A stretch of 64,000 nt of DNA from Escallonia rubra (Eukaryota; Streptophyta; Magnoliopsida; Escalloniales; Escalloniaceae). This document shows positions 31,557 to 42,797 of this stretch, one piece after another. The stretch lies in assembly GCA_033065855.1 (NCBI GenBank), contig JAVXUO010001709.1:248001-312000 (forward strand). The letters are read 5' to 3'. A program made the position numbers and the translations under genes. Each line of letters opens with the position of its first letter. Position 1 is the first letter of the stretch. A model generated the notes under the pieces. That model was not told the DNA's origin and searched no databases. It saw only the letters and a program-made list of their open reading frames with translations.

Positions 31557-33935
31557 TCAGCGCATAGACATCAGAGTACGGACTCTTTTTTCCCTCTCTG
31601 CCTTCTTTGCAGTTGGGGTCTTCTCCAATTTGCGCAGTTCCTCCATCACCACTTTCCCAACTGTATCAATAGAGTTCAGGAGCCTCTTCTGGGGTGTCAG
31701 GAAATCTGAATCTCCAGCATTCTGATTAGTGATATCAAGCAATATCTTTGGCACTTTACCAACAGATGCTGGGCCGGTTCTAAGTTTAATGGTTGGATTT
31801 GGAGAGATCAAGGAGAAATCGTGCCCAAGGTGAGCACCTGGTGTACGCACAGAAGGATAATGTGCACTGTGGTCCTGAGGTAATGGACTCTCAAGTTGTT
31901 GGCCTTCGGTTTCTCTCAAGCGAGCTCTTCTTCTTTCAATGGCCTGGTAAGAGTAATTGTTCAGAATCAGATTCGTCCAGGACATGTGCTCAACAAATCA
32001 GCAAGTAAAAAGTGCCAGACAGAAAAAAGCATCAGAACTTAGAAGAAGATCCGCGTCTATTCTAGTTTAACTTCATTACGATGCTGAAGATGATATAGCT
32101 CCAGGAAATCTATAACTAAATGAACTATTGCCATCATATATCTTATGATTTATGCTCAACTTAAGAACACAACACACTACGAAATAAGAAGCATCAAGTA
32201 AAGTGGATGCAGGTAGCACTACGAACTGGATATGCAACTCTAAAAACAGATTGAACTTTAATCGAAACACCCTTACTTTTCACCCCCAAATTATGGCTTT
32301 CCAGTGTGTTTTCTTAATCGGAAAAAATGACTAAACACAAAATAACCAAAGAATGCAAAAATATCTATACAAGTTTAAAATTGCCCTAATTGAAGAAAGT
32401 GAATTGAAGTGATTTTTACTTTAAACGAAATCTGCATTATAATAAGGTTCATTTAACGAACTCAAACTCGGATGATGGCTCCCCTATTCTTTTCCAGTTA
32501 TACTTATCCAAGTCTCAAATAGAAACTGAACTAAGCACTATAGTGATCATGTGTAGTACTCAAGTAAACAAAAGTAGGGAGAATAGTAAAAAGAAAAAAA
32601 AACGAAGATAATAGGATTTATCCAAGATTCTGAATAGATCCATCTGAGAGCCTTAAACCAACTCATGTAACTAAGTAGAAAAAACATGATCCATCTATAA
32701 TTATACCCCCATAACTAGAAATGTGGATACCAACACAAATATCCACAACAATGCTAACATATGGTAAATAAATTTACCCACTAAGCCACGAACTTCATAT
32801 TCACATAAAAACATACACATACCTTATCTTGACCTATGTTCCCATGATAGACTCCCCTACCGAAAATCAAGCCTAATTGTATTCTAACAATCAAGCATCA
32901 GATCAAGAACTAACCCATTAAATCAAGAAAGCAAATTGCCTAATGGACTTCAAATTTACCAACTCGTCAAAACCCAAGTCAAGCTTTACATATATCCACA
33001 AACGATTAACCCAGCTAGGATCAACATACAGAAAAACCACCGAGGTTAATTACACTTCACTAAAACCCTTATCACCCAATTAAGCAAAATGAATCTGAAA
33101 GACAACCTTAATAAATCAAAACCCTAATTGCAGTTGCATAAAGTTAACATATATAGCACAAATTAGGGAACAACACGTCGAACTGATTATAGCCTTGATT
33201 GTATTCTAAACCCAGTCAAGCACCAGATCAAGACTTAACCCGTGAAATGAAGAAAACACACAGATTACTTAATGGACTTAAACTGACCAAAATCTGCTAA
33301 AACCATTACTCATCGAAACCCTAATCAAGCTTTACGTATATGCACACACTACATATCCAACCATGATCAACATATCCAAACGCAACCAAGATTAAACGAG
33401 AGCGTTAATCAAAAACCCAACCTACACCGAAATGAAGTATGTCGAATCAAGCAGAACACAGAAACCAACTAATCCAACTAAACGAGAGTGTTAATCAAAA
33501 ACCCCAGTGGCAATTCAGAAATTTTACCCGCACGACTGGAGTGACGTCACGGAGGGGCCTACGTGGATACCAAGAAGGCAGCACGCTGCCACCGCGGCCT
33601 GCTCGCTGGACGCGTCCCGCAGCCGGAGTGTTCTCGCGGCCACCCGCCGGCGCTCTATTCGAACTCCGGCCACGTCCATTTCCTCCGAATCTCGATGCCC
33701 CGGCCCGGCCCGGCCCAGGGACACCACCTGCAGCAGCCCTCAGCGGAGGCGCCACCCCCATCGGCCCACGTGTGCCCGTCAACGGCGTCGTGCCCCACCG
33801 AAACGGCACCGTGGCGCTTCCAGTCTCCGCCGCGTCGTCGTGTAACACCCCCGTTCTACCGAGGGACCTGAGACGGCGAATGTACCTCTCGGCGACGTCG
33901 TCTGGCCTCGACAGTCGGTCTCTTGATTCCGGCAT
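31557..33935 (-). CDS. UVI4: POLYCHOME/UVI4-like APC/C inhibitor
   Basis: Exons 33935-33528 (136 codons) and 31943-31557 (128 codons plus stop) join in phase 0 over a 1584-bp GT-AG intron to give 264 residues, close to the family's usual ~240-260. ATG at 33935 (MPESRDRL) is the only ATG at the head of the frame and matches how homologs start. Seen: a Gly/Pro/Arg-rich N-terminal half, GREN at 99-102 (GxEN box), the conserved [16 protein letters not shown] with a D-box-like RRPL at 125-128, AIERRRARL straight after the splice site, and the C-terminal Met-Arg tail. Known for the family (UVI4/PYM and OSD1/GIG1): these motifs bind and restrain the anaphase-promoting complex, limiting endoreduplication or controlling mitotic and meiotic progression. 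UVI4 is preferred over OSD1 from overall feel, not proof. Exon 1 is strongly GC-rich compared with its surroundings. A TATA-like box lies about 120 bp upstream. Confidence 0.9.
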
Positions 33936-34050
33936 TTGGTCCACAAAACGGCGACGTACGGTTGAGATGGCGCTAGTGTGAAGTGAGAGAGGGAGAAGCT
34001 TGAAAAGAGAAATGGCGAAAATGGCGAATTCTGAAAGTGGGAATTGGGCG

Positions 34051-34060
34051 GTATTTTATA
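34051..34060 (-). promoter_or_regulatory. Putative TATA box of UVI4-like gene
   Basis: Minus strand reads TCTATAAAATACCGCCC about 120 bp upstream of the ATG at 33935. A repeated GGCGAA pair (plus strand, about 34012-34027) lies downstream of it; it is only loosely similar to E2F sites, so cell-cycle control is not claimed. Confidence 0.45.
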
Positions 34061-34069
34061 GAGAAATGA

Positions 34070-34680
34070 AAACTCAAATTTTTTACAGTACTATTAACAC
34101 TCCGTAATTGCTACTACCCCTGCGCAGGAGTCGACTCCACGAAGAGTTCCATTAGTGAGATCAGGAGTGCCCAATAAGTGGACCTTCAAAATTCGGTGGA
34201 AATTAGGAAATTACTGATGCAAGCGCGTGGGGATTACGCGCGATGGTTTTGAAATTTGAATGGAGGAAGCAAGATCACATGGGCGGCAAGCTGTGCCGTT
34301 GATGATGAAGTGACGGTTTTGGCCCTGTAAAGGTTGCTAGCTGGACCATGTTTTAGGCCCTTATTTTTCCTTGTAGTATTCATTTTTACTAGTGTTGTTC
34401 TTGAATAATTTATCTAAGAAATACGCCTTACGATTTTCGTTTATCGCTTTTATTTTACAGTTTCATTTTGGTTGTTTTTGTATCTAGTTAGAAAATATAA
34501 TTGTGTACTTTTGTCATTTTGACGAGATTTTTTTTCAGATAAATTTTTTTTTTTGTGTGATTTTTTTATTTATACCATTTTTATTTATTATTTTGTAGCT
34601 ACTTCACATGCATTTTGGTCTGAATGTCCTCGCAATTTATGTGTAGATGTACCATAATACTCCTAAAGTCCCTCTAATTG
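34070..34680. other. Intergenic, no gene seen
   Basis: Upstream flank of the UVI4-like gene, AT-rich with T runs near 34525-34570. No feature supported beyond the TATA box. Confidence 0.5.
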
Positions 34681-34739
34681 TCAGCTTCAAGGCATACCCC
34701 AGTGAGATGCAACCCCACCTTTTTTCTCTTTTCCAACGA

Positions 34740-35390
34740 CATTTCCCCCTCGCTCATCACCGCCCCAAATTCCCAATATCCAACACCATCATTAATAGGC
34801 GGAATTAGTGGTTGAGGGTTGGTGTTGAGGTTCTGATGGTGTTGGTAGTGGTAGTGGTGGCAGATGGTGTTACTGTGGTTCGGTGGCACACGTAGGTTGC
34901 GAACGATAATGGAGAAAAAGAATGGTTGTGCGTTCGTCAGTATTGGTGGTTGAGGGTCACGTTGCAATGGTGGTAGTGGGTCACACATGGTGGTGGAGAG
35001 AAGACCGACGGTGGTTTTGTGTTGCAGTGGTATAGTGGCGGTAGTGGGTCATGGTGGGGGAGAAAAGGCCAATGGTGTTTTTGTGGTGCAGTGATGATTG
35101 TGTGGGTGCAGCTGTGTGGTCATGATTCGGCTGGAGAAGATGAGATATGAGGTGTTTGGTCGTTGAGGGTGGCGTTGCAGTGGTACGGTGGCAATAGTGG
35201 CAGATGGTAGAGAAGACCGATGGTAGTTTTGTATTGGAGTGGCGGCTGTGTGGTCATGATACGAACGTAAGAGATGAGATATGAAGTGTTTGGTGGTGGC
35301 CATGATGGCTGTGATAGAGGGGGCTATTTATTTGCGGTGGCACAATGGCACGTGTGGTTTTTTGTGGTGGCATGGAGGCAGTGTATGGTG
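34740..35390. repeat. GGTGG-rich diverged repeat region
   Basis: Low-complexity DNA with recurring blocks such as GAGAAGACCGAYGGTGGTTTTGTRTTG (about 34995 and 35208) and TGTGTGGTCATGATWCG (35113 and 35248). It encodes His/Pro/Thr-rich nonsense on the minus strand. A similar composition recurs at 43000-43730. Confidence 0.6.
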
Positions 35391-35394
35391 GTCC

Positions 35395-35587
35395 CGGATT
35401 AGGATCCCCTGCTGTAACCATGGGTTATAGCAGGGGTGTTGTCCCATTGTTGTGAGGGAGGGAAGAGAGAGAGTAACTATGGTTTGCATCCCCTTCTCTC
35501 TCTTCCCCCTCTCTCTCTTTCCTCACTCACAACAATGGGACAGCACCCCTGCTGTAACCCATGGTTACAGCAGGGGATCCTGATCCG
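35395..35587. mobile_element. Foldback MITE with hairpins inside its arms
   Basis: The outer arms (CGGATTAGGATCCCCTGCTG on the left, the complement ending CAGGATCCTGATCCG-like on the right) are inverted over about 60 bp each, reaching to TTGTTGTGAG and CTCACAACAA. Within each arm lies a complete smaller hairpin CCCCTGCTGTAACC...GGTTAYAGCAGGGG. The ~75-bp centre is rich in CT and GA. The relative at 18651-18747 retains only one full arm. Target-site duplication is unclear because the flanks are GGTGG-rich. Confidence 0.85.
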
Positions 35588-36282
35588 ATGGTGCCATGGT
35601 GGAACTGTTACTAAGAGTAGGAGAGGGGAGAAGTGATGTGATGGTTCCAAAAGGCTACATGAAAAGTGTTTATTTTTGCTTTCTTAGACGTTGGAGAAGA
35701 TCAGTTAGAAAAAGGTAAAAGCACCTTATAGGTATTTTATCACTTTTTGAGTGGGATTTTTTCAAAACAAAAAGGTGAAAAAATAAAGATGTTAAACGAA
35801 TGGCCCTAGAAAAAGAACTGAGATTTCCTGCATATATACCATTTATTCTTTGGTCAGCCCATTTTATTTTGAAACAAAAAGGTGTTGATTGAAAATAAAA
35901 TATAAATCCAAACATTGCTGGTATATTTTGAAGCATAAATATTATTTTATAGCTCATGTTTTTTATTAGAAACTTATAAAGCTTAGAAGTTACTTTGTAC
36001 CTCATGTACTTTCTAGTGCACCAACTAGAGAATTTTGATAAATTCTTAGAAATTGTAATTTGATACATCACGTTGTATATGTTGGTATTTTTTACCAGGT
36101 ATTGTACGGCATAGTTTGTGAGAGATATCTATGTGTTCAATAACATTTGCGTTCTTCGCAGAGCATAGATGTATGTAAAATGTGCAAATGATAACAAGTC
36201 TATATATAGTGAAAACGTAATAGACTTGAGGTCTAAAAATAGAGTGCAGAGAAGATAAGAGCCGAAGAAGCCCAACACCTTA

Positions 36283-36680
36283 AGGGTGTGTTTGGATATG
36301 GGATTTTGAAATACTAGGTATTTCTAAATGCCCTCATTTCGAAATCCCTTGATTTACAAATTCTATCCTTTTGAAATATCTTGTTTAGAAGAAAGGAAGC
36401 AAAAGGTTGTTAAAAAGGTGAGAGACAAGATTCCTAAAAACTAGGGAACTAGTTATTGTGAGTTTGTAAATTACTGATTGGAGTGGATTTGACAAATAAC
36501 TAGTTCAAACTAGTGATTTGAACTGTGGATTTGGTGACCCCAAATCCACAGTTCAAATCACTCCGAAATTTCAAAAATTCCCTTTTGAACTATCCAAACA
36601 AGATATTTTGTCCAAGTGATTTACAAATACCCTACCAAAGTCAAATTCACAGTTCAAATCCTATATCCAAACACACCTTG
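36283..36680. mobile_element. MITE with GGTGTGTTTGGATAT ends and central palindrome
   Basis: Left end about 36285 reads GGGTGTGTTTGGATATGGGATTT and the right end about 36660-36677 is its complement (ATATCCAAACACACC). The centre holds a perfect 22-bp inverted repeat with a 5-base loop (36513-36561). No coding capacity. The superfamily (hAT or Harbinger) is not decided because the flanking duplication is unclear. Confidence 0.8.
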
Positions 36681-36825
36681 AGTGTAAGAGTGAAATTAAC
36701 ATGATATATTTTGCTAAGGACTTCAAGAGTACCGATAGCCCTTTTAAGAGAGATATGCACAGTGACGAAGCCAAAAATATTGAGTAAAATGGCAGTTGAA
36801 TTTTTTTTTTCCATGGTTCAGTGCT

Positions 36826-37437
36826 AGGGGTGATCGAGAACGGTTCGGTTTGGAGGTCAAACCATAAACGTAACCGACAACCCTTCGGTTTGGACAATTG
36901 TAAACCAAATCGAATCAAAACACCATCGGCTTGGACGATTTAGTTTAATCGGTTTGAATCGATTTGCGTCTACTTAAAGACTTTGTTCATTTGCCCACTA
37001 TTATTAGATCTAACAATAATTAAAATTTAAAGTTCTATTTTTTTAAATTGCATTAAAACTTGTTATGGTCAATATTAAGTGCTCACCTACGTACGATAAA
37101 TAATAAGTAAATATAGAAGAGATATTGATCACGAAAATTTTGTTATATAATTGCACTCACTATTTTCTTTTCTTTTAACTTTCAAGATTTGTTTATTTGG
37201 ATTTGCTTAGTATAATGTATGTGAAAATTATCAATAAATCTTACTAAAAATATATTAACATATTATAGGTCGGTTCGGTTTGGAATCAATTTAAAAAATG
37301 TGAACCGTGAATCAAACCGAACCAAGGTCGGTTTCATAAATGTGAAACCGAACTGATAAGATTTTTGAACCGTTCAGATTGAATTGATTCGCTTTGAACG
37401 GTTCAGATTAGTTAAAATAGTTTGGTGTGCATTCCTA
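36826..37437. mobile_element. hAT-like non-autonomous element
   Basis: Starts TAGGGGTG followed by GAACGGTTCGGTTTGG words and ends CGGTTCAGATT...CATTCCTA, with inverted ends TAGGGGTG/TAGGAATG. Subterminal arms full of CGGTTYGGTTTGG/CCAAACCGAACC and an AT-rich middle fit a common plant hAT MITE type. The 8-bp flanks TTCAGTGC and TTTAGACC match only partly, so it is old. Confidence 0.6.
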
Positions 37438-38765
37438 TTTAGACCTAAAAATATTCTTAAATTCATGTCCTAATATAATTGTCCACGTTTTTTCGTCATT
37501 AAAAGTTAATAGGCTGATGCTACATAAAGCATGATAACATTGTCACAAAAGTTAGTTATATACTAAATCGTAAATCATGACATTCTACAATTGACCACGA
37601 GGGAGAGAGCATAATAAACGGAACCGCGTCCGCGTCCATAACTTGACAGTATCTTGTTCTCAATGTCTCTCTGCTATGCTAAGTCTCATCTTTAGAAAGC
37701 ATTTAATAATTATAATTTTGGGGTGTTAAATTGTTCAAGGCCAAATTGTTATATATTACAGTTAAACATGCAAATTATAAGCTCCAAATTCCCAATTGCC
37801 AAACCTAAATTCTCAATCTCTAATTGAAAATTCCCAAATTTTCAATTCCTAAAATCTGAAATTATAAGTTCCTAATCACACAATTCTAAGAAAGGGTTCA
37901 AACTTCAAAAAATTCAACTGTAAGAATCAAAGACGGATCTTACCATGAAAATTGCCGTCGTTTTTGGGAGGTGGTGCGTTATGCTCTGTCGCCTTTTAAA
38001 TTGTGTCTGTGTGGATGGTGTATGTTGTTAAATCTTATTAACTTTATGTCTTTATGTTACATTTATTTGGAGTTTAAACTTTTCTCTTTTGGTGTTTATT
38101 TAAGTTTAGCATTTAAACTGTCAAATGGCAATCTCCAGATTGCACTGGTGATTAAAAGGGCATATTTTTTAACTATCCCTAAAAAATTTAAGTATTTTAA
38201 CATGTAAAATAAGTATAAAAAAATTATCTCCTTTTAAGTATTTTTAAAATTTTTAAGTAGACGTTTTTATCATTGTGTGTTAAATATACCACATAAAAGA
38301 AAAAAAAAATTAAGGAGCAGTTGGGCACTTGCCCACCGGTGCCGGCCACTAGCTCCGCCACTGATCAAGAAGAGTATAACTTTGAGAAGGATAGCTGCCT
38401 TTTGGACATGTCTTTGTTAAGGTTGGTGAGGTGGATGCGCGCAGATCCTCCACTGTTTGGTTCCTTTTCGATTTTCCCTTAAAATATCTCTTCCTGAAGT
38501 ACGTGATCTTTGGCCTAATTCATCTCATTAACGCAATACGCAGGCACATCAATACCATTACATATGCAACAAAACACCCTTAGTCAGTCATAGGCACTTC
38601 CCTTTCTTTTTCCTGATATACCTCTTTTTACAAGATTTTCTTTGTCTATGGCTATAACCAGAGACAAAGAACCAGAGACTCCAATGGACAAATCAAATGA
38701 GATAAGGAAACAAAAGAGAAAACATTCTAGTCATCCGAAAAGAAGAGAATGTAAATGATACAGAG
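37438..38765. other. Intergenic, no gene seen
   Basis: AT-rich DNA, downstream flank of the RABA4-like gene. The last ~150 bases are probably its 3' UTR. No protein resemblance in the short open stretches. Confidence 0.5.
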
Positions 38766-41452
38766 TTACGATGACAGGCAACAGCCACCCTTACTCCCAC
38801 CAGGATATGAGTCCTGGCCAGGAACAATGATCTTGGTTCCCTTGAGAGATGCCGATTTCCCGTAATCTGGCCCCTCAGCTATTAGGGACTTCTTGCTCAC
38901 GATCCTATATATTTCTGTTAAAACTGTCAGAAATGCGCTTTCAACATTGGTGGCCTCGAGCGCCGATGTCTCCATGAAGCACAGGTTTTCTCTTTCAGCA
39001 AACTCCTGGGCATCTTCGGTTGGTACCGCTCGAAGACTTCCCAAGTCGCACTTGTTACCAATGAGCATAATGACAATATTCTTATCGGCGTGGCCCCTTA
39101 ACTCCTCGAGCCACCTCGCCATGTGGTCGAATGATTGACGCTTTGTCATGTCATATACCAGCATTGCACCAACTGCACCCCGGTAGTATGCACTCGTCAC
39201 TGCTCGGTACCTGAGAGAACCTTAAGAGACTCAGGAAGGTAGATACGGAGTAACATAATTTAGTGTTCAAAACATACATAAGAAATAGGAAATTTTCGGC
39301 CAGTGACTGCCTAGCCCACTAAAACCAGTAAAAATGAGCACTGCTTGGTAACCCTATATCCCCAGAAATTATAACAAGCATCTGTAGTAGACATGCCAGT
39401 AAAGGCATATGTAATGTGGCAATGAAATGTGGTACCTTCCAATTGGATATTGGAATAGTTTGAAGATGCAAAATAGATATCACACTCGCAAAACTTCTTC
39501 TTTTCCTTGGATATCCAAGATTTTACCAATGAGCATAATGACAATATTCTTAGCTTCTTGAGGAAAAGGAGGAGAATAGCTGAATCAAATATGTAGTTGA
39601 TGTATACGACAATGAAGGTACATTAAATTGCAATACGGGAGAATAGATAGGTGGCATATATGAAGAAGTGTTAAGAAGGGTTTTCAAAACAAATTAGAAG
39701 GAGTGCAGAGCAGAGATGCAGGGCCACCTTCTGTATTCTTCGAGCTCAGAAAGAAATTCTGTCAAGAAGTAGGTGTACCTATCTATAATCTAAAAGCGGA
39801 CTGGCTCAATAATAAGAAAGAGAAGAGAACGAACAGATGCCAAAGGGGAAAAGTGAAGTCCATATGTGATGTATCTCCAAACTCCAACCATAGTGGTCTG
39901 AGACAGATGTAAACTACAATAGCGCGTGAAACTCTATGCTTCCTAGCAATGCTTCCTAAAAGGAGTGCACTGCAATTACGCCTGAAAGTTTATCCTTCCT
40001 AATTCCTTCAGAAGGTGAGTATCAGAATCCAAGAGAACCTGTGATACATCTTATCAACGATTTCCAGACGAAGGAGGAGAAACAAAAAGGAAAATAACAT
40101 AGATCTCTTTATCTCGAGCATCCTAAGGTGCACTAGATGAAAGATTCAAAACCTTAATCATATTTTACGCTGCTAAAAAAATGTTAATCTGCAGAGCATA
40201 GCCTGCTTAATCTCATGCATTCTCGTATGGGGCATTAGACACTTTCTATCAATCAGAAGATAGACAAAATAGTCAATTCGACAACTGCTTTATCCATGGC
40301 ATAGCTTACATGCCAAGAGTCACCTTTAATATTATATCTGAAGCAAACTTGCTATAGATCCAAAGCCGTCAATATCAAACTACTTATAGAATCTTCAAAA
40401 TCTGTTTTTCAATATGTCGAATGTAAAGATCTCTTTGCCCAGCATTTGGAAAATATGTCAATTTATTGGATACCATAAAAAGTTGCTGACTGAACGAATC
40501 ACTGAAAAGTTAAGAAAGCCTATCCAAGGAGCTTGACAGTTTACAAAGCGTCTAAAACTCATTCCGGATGGCAAAACAATGTTCGTAGCCTTTTAACTCG
40601 CTTATAAATAGGAGACATTGATGCATAATACCGTAATCGAGAACATTTTGAGCAACTACAGTTAAATCTACTCCAAAGCTAATAAGAAACCATATCAGTT
40701 CCAAACGACTTGGATAAGATGGCATTGTTCAGGCAAATTGGAACCTCTAATCAAACAAGATTCTTTACACAAGTATCTGGGACCGCAATGGTCACTTCTT
40801 TTAGAACAAATGGCAACTTTGTATGGTATTCAAAAGGTCCTTGATTCAACTCTTTCTGTTCTGAGGATGCATCTCAATTTCTCTCTTCACGAGCAATAGA
40901 GGCGGGCACATTTTAGGAAGTGAAGCAATATTATACGAATTGGGTCTATTTCCCGATAGCTCTAGCTTTTAGAACATAATGTAAACATGCACTTCTCATC
41001 AATACTCAACCACTAAATTGCTTATAAAAATTGATACACAAATTTTAAATAGCAATATGCAGGTCATTGAATCTCCGATTGCAAAAGACATACTACATAC
41101 ATAATCATGCAAGATCCCCATCCGAGTAGTCAATTTAAAGCATGCAGTGCGAGAAATGCATACATATGATCGCACACCTAAAGTTCATTTATCAACATTT
41201 AGAGAATGTGGCAAAGGCGGCAAACCTTTCTTGGCCAGCAGTGTCCCAAATCTGTGCCTTGACCATCTTGTGATCGATTACAAGCGTCTTCGTCTGGAAT
41301 TCAACCCCTATCGTAGCCTTCGAATCAACACTAAATTCGTTCCTCGCAAACCTTGCAAGGAGCTGCGATTTTCCCACAGCAGAGTCTCCAATCAATACAA
41401 CCTTGAATACATAATCAATCTTTGAATTGAAATCTCCATATAAATTCGACAT
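38766..41452 (-). CDS. RABA4: RABA4-type small GTPase
   Basis: Exons 41452-41226 (227 nt) and 39210-38766 (445 nt) join inside an Arg codon (AG|G) across a 2015-bp GT-AG intron, giving 223 residues, the usual RABA length. Seen: P-loop GDSAVGKS, switch I region [17 protein letters not shown] at the exon junction, NKCD and ETSA guanine-binding motifs, and a C-terminal CC-type double-cysteine end (GGCC plus three residues) for prenylation. The start MSNLYGDFN and the RAB family sequence [20 protein letters not shown] place it in the RAB11-like RABA group, most like RABA4. Family role: GTP-switched traffic from the trans-Golgi/recycling compartment to the growing plasma membrane and cell wall, notably in tip-growing cells. 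No key residue is missing. The intron carries a copied 30-bp piece of exon 2 (39523-39552). A telo-box and a site II motif lie upstream. Confidence 0.95.
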
Positions 41453-41690
41453 TCTCAATACCCAGATCAAATTTTAACCAGTCTTTCCTCTACACACAAC
41501 CGAAATCCCTCAAATCCACAGATTGGAGCATCCAAATGTCGGTTTATGTTATAAGAACCACAAGAATGTAAAAAGGAAAAGAATGTCTCAAGAAATCATG
41601 AAAGATTGAATTTGACCCAAATGTCGATTTGTAGAAATTTTGATATTAGAGTAATGGATTAGACAAAGAAATGCAGAGATTGTGGTTAGG

Positions 41691-41700
41691 TTTAGGGTTT
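41691..41700 (-). promoter_or_regulatory. Telo-box (AAACCCTAA) upstream of RABA4-like gene
   Basis: Minus strand reads AAACCCTAAACCTAACC about 240 bp upstream of the ATG, in the 5' leader or proximal promoter. Telo-boxes are common in promoters of growth-related plant genes. Confidence 0.45.
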
Positions 41701-41790
41701 GTTAGGGATCAGATAGATGGAGGGAGGAAAGTTTTTTTTTGGTTAGAACAGGAAGAAACGAAAAGGTCAGGGAAACGACCAACGGCTACT

Positions 41791-41800
41791 GCGGGCCCAT
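41791..41800 (-). promoter_or_regulatory. Site II-like TGGGCCCGC element
   Basis: Minus strand reads AATGGGCCCGCA about 340 bp upstream of the ATG. TGGGCY elements are TCP-factor sites and often act together with telo-boxes, one of which is 90 bp away. Confidence 0.4.
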
Positions 41801-42500
41801 TAACGGTTTTGAAGATTTAATTGTTTTTGTATAGCTGTTTGTTCAAACAGCAACACTTAAACGTTTCGTCACAAAAGAGTTAACTTCGTAGAGTCTATTC
41901 CACAGCGAAAACGGCGGCAAGATAGCGTGCCATAAATATCGTTCTTTGTAGTATGAGTGCAAAAGAGCATAGAAAGCGAGATTGAGAAAATAGAGAAAGT
42001 GAGAGCGAGAATTGAGAATGAGAGCGTTGTTAATTTTTTAAGGATTTGGCATCGTGAGTCGCAAAACTATTTTGCCAAATGGGCAGCATTATATGAAGTA
42101 AATCTTATTCGCACTTAATTTTGGAAACTATGAAATAACCTAATGTCAAAGGGATAGAGGTATATCCCCTTGAAAAACAATCGTATTTTCAATGTGCTTG
42201 AACGCCTGCTGTTTGAAAATTTTAACATTGTATTATCTCCAAATGCAATAAACGGAGGCCTTCTAAATTGACTGAAAAGCCGGTACCTTGATAGAAAGGG
42301 CCAAAATTATGAATTCCTAATTTCAACTTTAAAAAAAAAACCAATTTATCAGTAAACAATTACTGTATAAACTTTTCAAATTTTGTTACTAGAAAGTGTT
42401 TTCTTAAACTTTTAAATATAGTCTACATAGATGAGCTGGGGCCTCAAGTATAGTGAAAGCACAAACCAAAATACAGTTATGGGTTCCCTTATGAAGAGTG
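41801..42500. other. Intergenic, no gene seen
   Basis: Upstream flank of the RABA4-like gene. AT-rich, with A-rich tracts near 42330. Nothing else recognised. Confidence 0.5.
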
Positions 42501-42509
42501 AAGACCTTA

Positions 42510-42797
42510 ATTGGCCTTTGTTAATATAATTGCACCTGGGCCCTGGCCTATCTGCTCGGGGCTAGATTGCTTAGACGACGTAAATTTAGTTTATATAAGG
42601 GACCTCACTAGGGGTCCTACTTTCGCTCACTATATTATGCAAGACTCAAAGGTCTCAGGTTCAAACTCTGAGAATGCAGTTGCGTTAAAACTTGGTAGGG
42701 AGAGTTTTGTCGCCCATATGTTTTTGCCTGACGCGAACTCAGATTAGTCGACTCTCAATGTGGTATCCGGATATCAGGTGGTTTAACCAAAAAAAAT
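42510..42797 (+). mobile_element. SINE-like element
   Basis: The sequence GGTCTCAGGTTCAAACTC at 42651-42668 matches a tRNA-derived pol III box B (GGTTCRANNC). The stretch ends with GTGGTTTAACC followed by an A run at 42788-42796. A length near 290 bp fits plant SINEs. Box A and a target-site duplication could not be identified, so both the start and the call are tentative. Confidence 0.4.

Noticed and set aside
33439..33981. 180-codon plus-strand frame opposite UVI4 exon 1
   Set aside because: A shadow of the GC-rich exon on the other strand. The minus-strand frame has conserved motifs and correct splice sites.
42651..42668. tRNA gene
   Set aside because: A box B-like sequence is present, but there is no cloverleaf around it; fits a SINE better.
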